Below, piece after piece: positions 48,416-55,364 of a stretch of DNA of 61,350 bases; the stretch's first letter is position 1, and the number at the start of each line of letters is the position of its first letter. The position numbers and the translations under genes were made by a program. The stretch lies in NCBI GenBank assembly GCA_020025575.1, contig JAHHRW010000011.1:1-61350 (forward strand), given 5' to 3'. The DNA is from Oscillospiraceae bacterium (GTDB lineage Bacteria; Bacillota; Clostridia; Oscillospirales; Oscillospiraceae). The notes under the pieces were generated by a model. That model ran no database searches and was not told where the DNA came from. It saw nothing but the letters and a program-made list of their open reading frames with translations.

Positions 48416-49762
48416 ATGAAAAAGCAATTAAATGTCGGGTTTGTTGTGACGAAGTCCGGCCGCTGGCCTCAGGAACTGGGTGAGCGCCGTCTTGCAAATT
48501 ATGGTGCCTGGGTTAAACAGCATCTTCCCCACAGCGAAGTCGCTGTTTTTGATCGACTGGTTACGAACAAACAGGATGTCAACGATTGTATTAGTTATAT
48601 GCAGGATCAAAGGGTCGATGTGCTGATTCAGTTATACGGCGCATTTACGGGTGACGATGTATGTTGCACCTTTGCCGATGAGCTGAAGGTACCCCTGATT
48701 CTGTGGGCACCTCGTGAAGAAACATGGGTTCGGGAGGATCGTCTTTACGCAAATGCCCTTTGCTCTGCCACCATGAATGGTGCTAGCCTAATGCGAATCC
48801 ACGCTCCCCACCATATTGTATTTGGCAATATGGAAGAGGCGCGTGTTGAAAAGGAACTGTCAGATGTTATTAGTGCATATGCCGCAGCTAAAAATATCCG
48901 CGGAATGACCTACGGCCTGTTTGGCTACCGCCCAACGGCTTTCTACAACTGCGCTTTTGACGAAGTGACAATCCGTCGTACCTTCGGAATTAACGTGGAA
49001 GAGACTGACCTGAAGGTTGTCTTTGACCGAATGGCTGAGTTTACGCAAGAAGAGGTCAACACAGAAATGAAACGCGTTGCTGGTACTTGGGATACTTCAC
49101 AGCTACCTGCGGGACATCTGGAAAACCATGCACGGCTATACCTTGCGCTGAAGGACTTGTTTGCCAAGCAGGGCTATGACTATGCTGCCATTAAATGTTG
49201 GCCCGAAATGGGTAACCTGCACACCACGCCTTGTGCTGTCCTGGGCCGACTGATTGACGAAGGTATTACGATTAGCTGTGAAGGGGATATGGATGCAGGG
49301 CTTGCTGCATTGGTTGAGAATGTGCTGACCAATCAGCCCACATTTATCACAGACCTGATCAATATTGATGAGCACGAAAATACGGTTACTTTCTGGCATT
49401 GCGGCAACGCAGCACCTAGTCTGCACAACAAGCAGGACGGGGTTACCATGTGCAACCATCCACTGGCTGGCCAGGGAACTGCATTTTGGTGCTCTTTAAA
49501 GACGGGAGATCTGACTGCGGCACGGTTTACGAATATCGACGGAAAGTATCGTCTGTTCCTGTTAAAAGGACAGGCTGTACCCACGACTCGCAACACACGT
49601 GGCGCTATGATAAATGTTCAGGTTGAAACGCCCGTTCTGGATTTGGTACAGAAGATTGCAGAAAGCGGTATGAGCCACCACTGGAGTCTTGTTTGGAAGA
49701 ATGTTGCTGATGAGATGGTTGCCCTAGCAAAACTTCTAAACATTGAAGTGATTGAAATGTAA
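48416..49762 (+). CDS. L-fucose/L-arabinose isomerase family protein
   Basis: 448-aa protein of the FucI/AraA superfamily. It has an N-terminal Rossmann-like part (VGFVVTKSGRWP, VDVLIQLYGAFTGDD, VPLILWAPREE) and a metal-binding C-terminal region with AIKCWPEMG (E), CEGDMDAGLAALV (E/D) and FWHCGNAAPS (H), the usual order of Mn2+ ligands. It would interconvert an aldose and a ketose, feeding the phosphofructokinase/aldolase steps. Its true substrate is unknown, since this subgroup is not fucose-specific. Last gene of the plus-strand operon, with SD AAAGGAG and a hairpin terminator after it. Confidence 0.85.
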   Translation: MKKQLNVGFVVTKSGRWPQELGERRLANYGAWVKQHLPHSEVAVFDRLVTNKQDVNDCISYMQDQRVDVLIQLYGAFTGDDVCCTFADELKVPLILWAPREETWVREDRLYANALCSATMNGASLMRIHAPHHIVFGNMEEARVEKELSDVISAYAAAKNIRGMTYGLFGYRPTAFYNCAFDEVTIRRTFGINVEETDLKVVFDRMAEFTQEEVNTEMKRVAGTWDTSQLPAGHLENHARLYLALKDLFAKQGYDYAAIKCWPEMGNLHTTPCAVLGRLIDEGITISCEGDMDAGLAALVENVLTNQPTFITDLINIDEHENTVTFWHCGNAAPSLHNKQDGVTMCNHPLAGQGTAFWCSLKTGDLTAARFTNIDGKYRLFLLKGQAVPTTRNTRGAMINVQVETPVLDLVQKIAESGMSHHWSLVWKNVADEMVALAKLLNIEVIEM

Positions 49763-49836
49763 TTTGGGGTTCCTATTTCAAGAAACTCTTGGATTTGATT
49801 CGTATTGTGGGATCTGAAGGAAATACATAAAACGGA

Positions 49837-49873
49837 AGGCTGCTGCAAGAATCAAAATTGCAGCAGCCTATTT
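49837..49873 (+). terminator. Terminator of the sugar operon
   Basis: A 12-bp stem (49837-49848 with 49858-49869) has a 9-base loop, followed by ATTTT. Confidence 0.75.
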
Positions 49874-50078
49874 TGGCAAGGGGGGGAAAATAACAGCTAG
49901 AGCGTTGCGCTGCCCAATGCGGAATCATAGAATCCCATGGGGATCAGCTGTGTACACTTTTTAGGAAGGCAACCATACGATCTCACTTCTGAAGAAGTCA
50001 GTGGAAATTATCACGAACAGCAGAATGCGCTTGCGCAAACAGACGTTGATGCAATGCATCTTGGCCTGATTCTAGTAA
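49874..50078. other. Gene-free stretch between the sugar operon and tRNA-Leu
   Basis: An ORF of 76 codons (49937-50167, plus) runs through it, but its tail is the antisense of a tRNA and a terminator and it has no SD. Its first ~45 codons (YDLTSEEVSGNYHEQQNALA) match nothing I know. I regard the stretch as non-coding or as decayed sequence. Confidence 0.4.
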
Positions 50079-50116
50079 ATAAAAAATTCGAGCAGCCCAC
50101 TAGGACTACTCGAATT
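50079..50116 (-). terminator. Terminator of tRNA-Leu
   Basis: A stem of 14 positions with two mismatches (50085-50098 with 50103-50116) and A6 on the left (a U-tract on the minus strand). It starts right at the tRNA 3' end. Confidence 0.85.
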
Positions 50117-50200
50117 GGTGCGGGCGACAGGACTCGAACCTGCACGTCTTGCAACAGAGGAACCTAAATCCACCGAGTCTACCAATTCCACCACGCCCGC
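50116..50200 (-). tRNA. tRNA-Leu (TAG)
   Basis: 85-nt class II tRNA: acceptor GCGGGCG with CGCCCGC, anticodon loop TTTAGGT (anticodon TAG), T-arm with GGTTCGAGTCC and encoded CCA. The anticodon stem GTGGA/TCCTC has one T-T mismatch and the variable arm is short (~13 nt), which is slightly irregular. Confidence 0.88.
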
Positions 50201-50218
50201 ATATGAAGTTTTGCCTCT

Positions 50219-50330
50219 ATTTTTACACGGGGAGGAAACCCGAGGCGGGGCATACAGCCTGATCCGCAAACATTCTGCAATTTTTACACGGGGCAGAACC
50301 CGAGGTGGAGCAAAAAGCTTTATCCACGGT
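50219..50330. repeat. Two imperfect direct repeats upstream of tRNA-Leu
   Basis: ATTTTTACACGGGG followed by AACCCGAGG(T/C)GG(A/G)GC occurs at 50219-50266 and again at 50280-50327, about 61 bases apart. The stretch lies in the promoter-side flank of tRNA-Leu (minus strand). Each copy has a hairpin-like CGGG...CCCG pair. Function unknown. Confidence 0.55.
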
Positions 50331-50404
50331 CTGTCTATTCTATCATGAAAATACGCCCGATGTCAAGTGGAATTGCCCCTCCTGTGGGAGGGGCAGTGAT
50401 CTTG

Positions 50405-51322
50405 TTAGCCGGTGGCGGCGGTGACCAAAATCCCCAGATTGTCTTTGTAGATTTCATCGAACTGGGACAGGGGCAGCGGATTTGTCCCGGAACCCACTTC
50501 GATGGTAAATCCCGGCCGCCGGAACTGCTGAATAAACCAGTCCTTATAGCCTGCAAAAGAGGAACTAAATGGGGTATCTTCCAGAGAATAGCCACTGACA
50601 TCGGCAAATCGCTGGGCAAGCTCCTGAGCACCGGGGACTTCAATATCGCTGTATTTGTAGTAGATGACTTCACCTTGGCTGTGGAATGCCAGAACCAGAT
50701 CTGGCGAAATCCGCTGGGTATAGTCATACATCGCCTGTGTCTCAATTTGCGTCAGGGGCGCTCTGCCAACATAATCTCTGGGGGCAGGACTGGTGTAGCC
50801 CTGAAGGAATTTGATTTCACGGGCGATGAGCCATCCGGCGGGGTAGTTGAGGTTCAAATCCACTCCGTTCAGGTTGGCTTTCCACCCCTCGGGGAAAGGT
50901 ATGTTGGGGTAGTTTTTAGCAAAGCCCAGTGCCCGTTCGTATTGGTCATCCCCCGGTTGCAGGACGCCCGTCACCAAATCCACACCATCCGGGTCTACCA
51001 TGGGTACGATATAAATGGTGGTGTCGGCGGACAGAGGCCGTGCCGGCTGTTCAAAAATGGTGCCGTCCGAGCGAATCGCCTCGGCATACTCTTCTGCAAA
51101 TTTTAACAGCACCGGGGTGGTGATCCACTCATTGGCGTGATGGGTCGCGGAATAGATGACCTTGCGCTTTCCGGTGCCAATGGCCATGGCGTAAATGGGA
51201 CGACCGAATGCGGTGGTGGCCAATAGCTCCGTGCGGATAAAGGGATATTCTTTTGCCAGCTGTTCCACGGTTTTTACATACAGCTCGGCAGTCATGGGAA
51301 CATCGGTGGGTACAATAGCCAT
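50405..51322 (-). CDS. M14-family zinc carboxypeptidase, cytosolic
   Basis: 305-aa metallopeptidase without signal peptide. Zinc ligands H62 and E65 (HHANE), H214 (AFHSQG) and the general-base glutamate E275 (TIEVG) are all present; YIVPMVDPDGVD and GVDLNLNYPAGW are the substrate-binding blocks. Relatives hydrolyse gamma-D-Glu-DAP bonds of muropeptides, so recycling of cell-wall peptides is the likely role. SD GGAGG lies eight bases before the ATG, but it is buried in a hairpin that also acts as terminator for mnmG. The gene follows mnmG by 46 bases. Confidence 0.9.
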   Translation of the reverse strand: MAIVPTDVPMTAELYVKTVEQLAKEYPFIRTELLATTAFGRPIYAMAIGTGKRKVIYSATHHANEWITTPVLLKFAEEYAEAIRSDGTIFEQPARPLSADTTIYIVPMVDPDGVDLVTGVLQPGDDQYERALGFAKNYPNIPFPEGWKANLNGVDLNLNYPAGWLIAREIKFLQGYTSPAPRDYVGRAPLTQIETQAMYDYTQRISPDLVLAFHSQGEVIYYKYSDIEVPGAQELAQRFADVSGYSLEDTPFSSSFAGYKDWFIQQFRRPGFTIEVGSGTNPLPLSQFDEIYKDNLGILVTAATG

Positions 51323-51360
51323 AAAAATCGCCTCCGACTATCCTATGCGTCAGAGGCGAT
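51323..51360 (-). terminator. Terminator/attenuator between mnmG and the M14 peptidase gene
   Basis: Minus strand: an 8-bp stem (51353-51360 with 51327-51334) is followed by T5, which runs into the M14 start codon. The SD of the M14 gene overlaps the second arm of the stem, so the hairpin can both end mnmG transcripts and hide the ribosome site. Confidence 0.65.
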
Positions 51361-51368
51361 ATGGTGCA

Positions 51369-53246
51369 TCAAGTATTCTTTTGCTGTTCCAGATAAATCA
51401 GCAGTACGGCAATGTCGGCGGGGCTGACGCCGGAGATTCGGCTGGCCTGACCCACGGACATGGGACGAATTTCGGAAAGTTTCTGCCGCGCCTCAATGCG
51501 CAGACCGGCGATGGATTCATAGTCGATATCCACGGGAAGCGCTTTGGCCTCTGCCTGCTTGAACTGGGCAACCTGCTTTTCCTGCCGAGCAAGATATCCC
51601 GCGTATTTTACCTGAATCTCCACCTCGGCCGTTACATCCGCAGGGAGATCCGGACGGCTTTCGTCAAAGGGGGCCAAATCTGCATAGGTCACCTGCGGGC
51701 GGCGGAGCAAATCTGCCAGGCGGGCAGAGGATGCAACAGGGGTGGATTCCCGGCGGGCCAGCATTTCGTTCAGTGCGTCGCTGGTGGGCACACCGTTGCT
51801 TTCCAGTCGGCTGCATTCTTTGCGGACGGCCTCGTATTTGGCCTCCACCTGAGCAAGCCGCTCATCGCTGACAAGTCCAACCTTGTGCCCGATGGCGGTC
51901 AGCCGCTGATCGGCGTTGTCCTGACGATGGAGCAGCCGATATTCAGACCGGCTGGTCATGATGCGATAAGGCTCATTGGTGCCCTTGGTCACCAGATCGT
52001 CAATGAGCGTGCCGATATAGCTGGTGTCCCGGGTGAGGATCAGGGGCTCTTTGCCCTGGAGTTTCAGTGCGGCGTTGATGCCTGCCACAAGACCCTGTAC
52101 GGCGGCCTCTTCGTATCCGGATGTTCCGTTGAACTGACCGGCACCGTAGAGCCTTGGAATCCGCTTGGTTTCCAGTGTGGGCAGCAGCTGCGTGGGGTCA
52201 ATGCACTCGTATTCGATGGCATATGCCGGGCGCATCATTTCCGCGTGCTCAAGGCCCGGGACGGTGCGCATCATGGCAAGCTGTACATCCTCGGGCAGAC
52301 TGGAGGAAAAACCCTGGATATAGAGCTCCTCGGTGTCCAGACCGCAGGGCTCGATGAAGAGCTGATGCCGGGGCTTGTCGGCAAAACGCTCCACTTTCGT
52401 CTCGATACTGGGGCAGTATCGGGGGCCCACACCGGAGATGGTGCCATCAAACATGGGACTGCGGTAGAGATTCTCCCGAATGATTCGGTGGGTCTCTTCG
52501 TTGGTATAGGTCAGGTAGCATACCGCCCGATTTTCCGGTAGGTGCTGGGTACGGAAAGAAAACGGCTCGATTTTTTCATCACCGGGCTGCAGTTCCATCT
52601 TAGAAAAATCCACACTTCGGCGGTTGATTCTGGGCGGGGTGCCGGTTTTGAATCGGCGCAGGGGCAGTCCCAACTGTCTGAGATTGTCCGCAAGGCCAAT
52701 GCTTGCGTGCATACCGTCGGGGCCGGAGGAGTAGACACTCTCGCCGGTGATGACGGTGGCGTCCAGATAGGTTCCCGTGGCGATAATGACGGCCTTTGCA
52801 TCGTAATGGGCCCCCAGCATGGTATCCACGCCGGTCACACCAGTTTCGTCGGTGGTGATGGCGGTAATCATGGCCTGTTTCAGCTCCAGGTGCTCCGTCT
52901 GCTCCAGAACGTGTTTCATATAGTTCTGGTATGCCCGGCGGTCTGCCTGAGCACGCAGGGAGTGAACTGCGGGGCCTTTTCCCCGGTTGAGCATTCGGTA
53001 CTGGATACAGCAATGGTCTGCTGCAACACCCATCTGACCGCCCAGTGCATCCAGTTCCCGAACCAGATGGCCTTTTCCGGTGCCGCCGATGGCGGGGTTG
53101 CAGGGCAGGTTGCCTACGGCATCCAGATTGATGGTAAACAAAATGGTGTGCAGGCCCAATCGTGCGGTGGCCAGTGCGGCCTCAATTCCGGCGTGTCCTG
53201 CACCAATGACAGCCACATCACAGCTGCCTGCCAGATAGGGCGTCAT
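51369..53246 (-). CDS. mnmG: tRNA uridine-5-carboxymethylaminomethyl modification enzyme MnmG (GidA)
   Basis: 625-aa FAD protein that, with MnmE, modifies U34 of certain tRNAs. FAD site VIGAGHAGIEAALATARLG at 13-31; NLPCNPAIGGTGKGHLVRE; the AVHSLRAQADRRAYQ helix; GVGPRYCPSIETKVERF with catalytic cysteine; GLDTEELYIQGFSSSLP; and a C-terminal helical domain that binds MnmE. Length is normal. Its start overlaps the trmB stop (ATGA). No mnmE (trmE) or rsmG is adjacent. Confidence 0.97.
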   Translation of the reverse strand: MTPYLAGSCDVAVIGAGHAGIEAALATARLGLHTILFTINLDAVGNLPCNPAIGGTGKGHLVRELDALGGQMGVAADHCCIQYRMLNRGKGPAVHSLRAQADRRAYQNYMKHVLEQTEHLELKQAMITAITTDETGVTGVDTMLGAHYDAKAVIIATGTYLDATVITGESVYSSGPDGMHASIGLADNLRQLGLPLRRFKTGTPPRINRRSVDFSKMELQPGDEKIEPFSFRTQHLPENRAVCYLTYTNEETHRIIRENLYRSPMFDGTISGVGPRYCPSIETKVERFADKPRHQLFIEPCGLDTEELYIQGFSSSLPEDVQLAMMRTVPGLEHAEMMRPAYAIEYECIDPTQLLPTLETKRIPRLYGAGQFNGTSGYEEAAVQGLVAGINAALKLQGKEPLILTRDTSYIGTLIDDLVTKGTNEPYRIMTSRSEYRLLHRQDNADQRLTAIGHKVGLVSDERLAQVEAKYEAVRKECSRLESNGVPTSDALNEMLARRESTPVASSARLADLLRRPQVTYADLAPFDESRPDLPADVTAEVEIQVKYAGYLARQEKQVAQFKQAEAKALPVDIDYESIAGLRIEARQKLSEIRPMSVGQASRISGVSPADIAVLLIYLEQQKNT

Positions 53247-53929
53247 TGTGCTGCCTCCTCAGAGGACTTCTTTTCTTCGGGGGGCAGAACGAAGGGCTTG
53301 CAGACTACTTCGCAGCGATTGATGGGAGTGCCCAGTGCGTGGAATTTTTCTTCGTATCCGGTCATAATCCCCACAATACCATTCTCGTGGAGATTCCGGG
53401 TCAGGTTCTTCACTTCCAGACCGCAGGCGGCAAACTCTTCCACGCTGAACTCAAACAGCGGGGCGTTATCGGTCTTGAAGTGGAGTTCGCCACCCTGGCG
53501 AACTACCCGGCAATACTTATCCAAAAAGCCTCTGTGGGTCAGACGACGCTTGGCGTTTTTCTTGCGGGGCCAGGGATCGGGGAAGTTGATGAACAGGCGG
53601 TCAATTTCGCCTGCATCAAAGCATTCTTCCATGTTTGCAACATCCATGTCGATGAAAAATACATTGCTCAGGCCCATGGTTTTTGCCTTTTCCATGGCCA
53701 CGACCATGGCCTCTCGGCAGCGCTCCACAGCAATGAGCAGCACATCGGGGTTTGCCTGGGCGGTTTCCACGGTGAATTTGCCCTTGCCGCAGCCCACTTC
53801 CACCCAGAGGGCGGTGCAGTTGGGCTTTAAGGCACGCCATTTGCCCTTTTGTGCCTGAGGCTCAATCATTCTATAATCTGCGCACTTTTCCATGCGGGGT
53901 TCCAAATTGCGCATTCTTCTCATTCTCAT
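53243..53929 (-). CDS. trmB: tRNA (guanine-N7-)-methyltransferase
   Basis: 228-aa SAM-dependent enzyme forming m7G46 in tRNA. SAM motif WVEVGCGKGKFTVETA, the acidic ERCREAM loop, the family hallmark NFPDPWPRKKNAKRRL, and the C-terminal TGYEEKF block are present. SD AGGAGG. First gene of a trmB-mnmG operon that pairs two tRNA-modification enzymes. Confidence 0.95.
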   Translation of the reverse strand: MRMRRMRNLEPRMEKCADYRMIEPQAQKGKWRALKPNCTALWVEVGCGKGKFTVETAQANPDVLLIAVERCREAMVVAMEKAKTMGLSNVFFIDMDVANMEECFDAGEIDRLFINFPDPWPRKKNAKRRLTHRGFLDKYCRVVRQGGELHFKTDNAPLFEFSVEEFAACGLEVKNLTRNLHENGIVGIMTGYEEKFHALGTPINRCEVVCKPFVLPPEEKKSSEEAAQ

Positions 53930-53963
53930 ATGTGTTTCCTCCTAAGGGACTGTCATTCGATTT

Positions 53964-53992
53964 AGTATAGCAAAAAGTGAGGTTTGTGTCAA
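53964..53992 (-). promoter_or_regulatory. Promoter of trmB-mnmG
   Basis: Minus strand TTGACA (53992-53987), exact 17-base spacer, TATACT (53969-53964). Confidence 0.85.
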
Positions 53993-54003
53993 AGGAAAAG
54001 GAC

Positions 54004-55200
54004 TTAATTGCAGGTTTCCCAGATGTCTTCGCCGTTAAAGCCGCAGGTATCAAAGGTGATGACCGTGTAGTATTTGGTATCGGTCAGATTGATGGCGGTA
54101 TCCAGCTGGCGCTTGATCTGCTGACGGCTGTCGCTAAGTTCGTAAGGGATAATCATGTCAAAAATCAGGTTGGTGTGGGTATCCCCCCGAACCATCCGGA
54201 AATCGTGAATGCTGATTCGCTCGTCAATGGATTTGAGTACCTTGTCCACAGATTCCCGCATTCGATTCAGTTCTTCGTCGTTGGTCACGATGGGGTCATA
54301 GTGGATGACCAGATGGATGCCATATTGGTCAAGCACATACCGCTCCACATCATCGATGATGGTGTGGCAGAGCAGGGGGTCTTCCCGCATGTCCATTTCT
54401 GCGTGGACACTGGCAAATCGCTGACCGGGGCCGTAATCATGAACCATCAGATCGTGGAACCCCAGAATCTTCTCGTGAGAGCGCAGGGCAGTTATAATGG
54501 CCCGCTGCAGTTCTGGGTCTGCTGCCTCGCCCAGCAGAGGGGAAATGGTGTCCTTTGCCATGATGGCGCCGGAGTAGAGAATGAACAGTGCCACAGCAAA
54601 ACCTGCATAGCCGTCCACATTGATCTGGGTCAGGTGGGCAAAAACTGCACTGAGCAGGACGGCAGCGGTGGTGATGCAGTCGTTGCGGCTATCGGTGGCG
54701 GTGGCAAGCAGGGTGGTGGAGTCAATGGTTTTGCCCAGTTTGCCGTTGACGGCAGCAAGAATCAGCTTGACCCCGATGGAAAGCAGCAGCACAACCACCA
54801 ATGCGCCGGAGAAAAGCACCTGCTCCGGGTGGAGAATCTTGTCAAAAGAGGTCTTTGCCAGCTCAAAGCCGATGACCACGATCATGGCTGCCACAGCAAG
54901 TCCAGAAAGATACTCAAACCGGGCGTGACCATAGGGATGATTTTCGTCGGCGGGGCGTTCTGCCAGCTTAAATCCCACCAGTGTGACAATGGAGGAACTG
55001 GCATCGGACAGGTTGTTCATGGCATCGGCGGTGATGGATACAGAGCCGGAAATGGTGCCGACAGCAATTTTGCTGGCAAACAGCAAAAGGTTTGCAAAAA
55101 TACCCAGAATGCCGCTGCGCTTACCCACCTTGGAACGCACGATCATGTCATTGGGATCTGCGTCCGGCGGGAGAATTCGATTGGTTAGAAATTCTAGCAT
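54004..55200 (-). CDS. Cation diffusion facilitator family transporter
   Basis: 398-aa metal/proton antiporter with six transmembrane helices (about 25-215). The metal site has ADAMNNLSDASSS in helix 2 and ATATDSRNDCITT in helix 5, i.e. an N-x-x-x-D and D-x-x-x-D set like the Mn/Fe-type CDFs, not the H-x-x-x-D of zinc exporters. The following cytoplasmic domain (FHDLMVHDYGPGQRFASVHAEMD) is standard, and the C-terminus is longer than usual by about 80 residues (~320-398). SD GGAGG lies nine bases upstream of the ATG. A TAGACT-17-TATAAT promoter (55280-55252, minus) lies upstream. Confidence 0.9.
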   Translation of the reverse strand: MLEFLTNRILPPDADPNDMIVRSKVGKRSGILGIFANLLLFASKIAVGTISGSVSITADAMNNLSDASSSIVTLVGFKLAERPADENHPYGHARFEYLSGLAVAAMIVVIGFELAKTSFDKILHPEQVLFSGALVVVLLLSIGVKLILAAVNGKLGKTIDSTTLLATATDSRNDCITTAAVLLSAVFAHLTQINVDGYAGFAVALFILYSGAIMAKDTISPLLGEAADPELQRAIITALRSHEKILGFHDLMVHDYGPGQRFASVHAEMDMREDPLLCHTIIDDVERYVLDQYGIHLVIHYDPIVTNDEELNRMRESVDKVLKSIDERISIHDFRMVRGDTHTNLIFDMIIPYELSDSRQQIKRQLDTAINLTDTKYYTVITFDTCGFNGEDIWETCN

Positions 55201-55324
55201 ATGAAAACCTCCGTAAAGCTAAAGGCATAAAAATAAGATGTCATTCTTCTTATTATATTCATAAAAGGGCGGTAAGTCTAGAATAATTTACCCAAAAGCA
55301 GGGGCTGTTACCTGCAAATCGGGT

Positions 55325-55356
55325 AAAAAAATCTCCCCAACCGAGGGTTGGGGAGA
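55325..55356 (-). terminator. Terminator of the ABC exporter operon
   Basis: A perfect 11-bp stem (55332-55342 with 55346-55356), a GAG loop and A7 on the left (minus U-tract). Confidence 0.93.
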
Positions 55357-55364
55357 GAAACAGG

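Noticed and set aside
38952..50200. Active prophage or integrative conjugative element
   Set aside because: No integrase, recombinase, replication, conjugation or phage structural genes lie between the repeats.
50219..50330. CRISPR array next to tRNA-Leu
   Set aside because: Two imperfect copies only, with unequal and non-spacer-like sequence between them.
49937..50348. Plus-strand ORFs of 76-77 codons crossing tRNA-Leu, one with a RATGLEPARLAT-like sequence
   Set aside because: Known artefact of translating the antisense of a tRNA-Leu gene; part also crosses a terminator.
51195..53858. Long plus-strand frames opposite mnmG and trmB
   Set aside because: Antisense shadows; the opposite frames hold MnmG and TrmB signatures.
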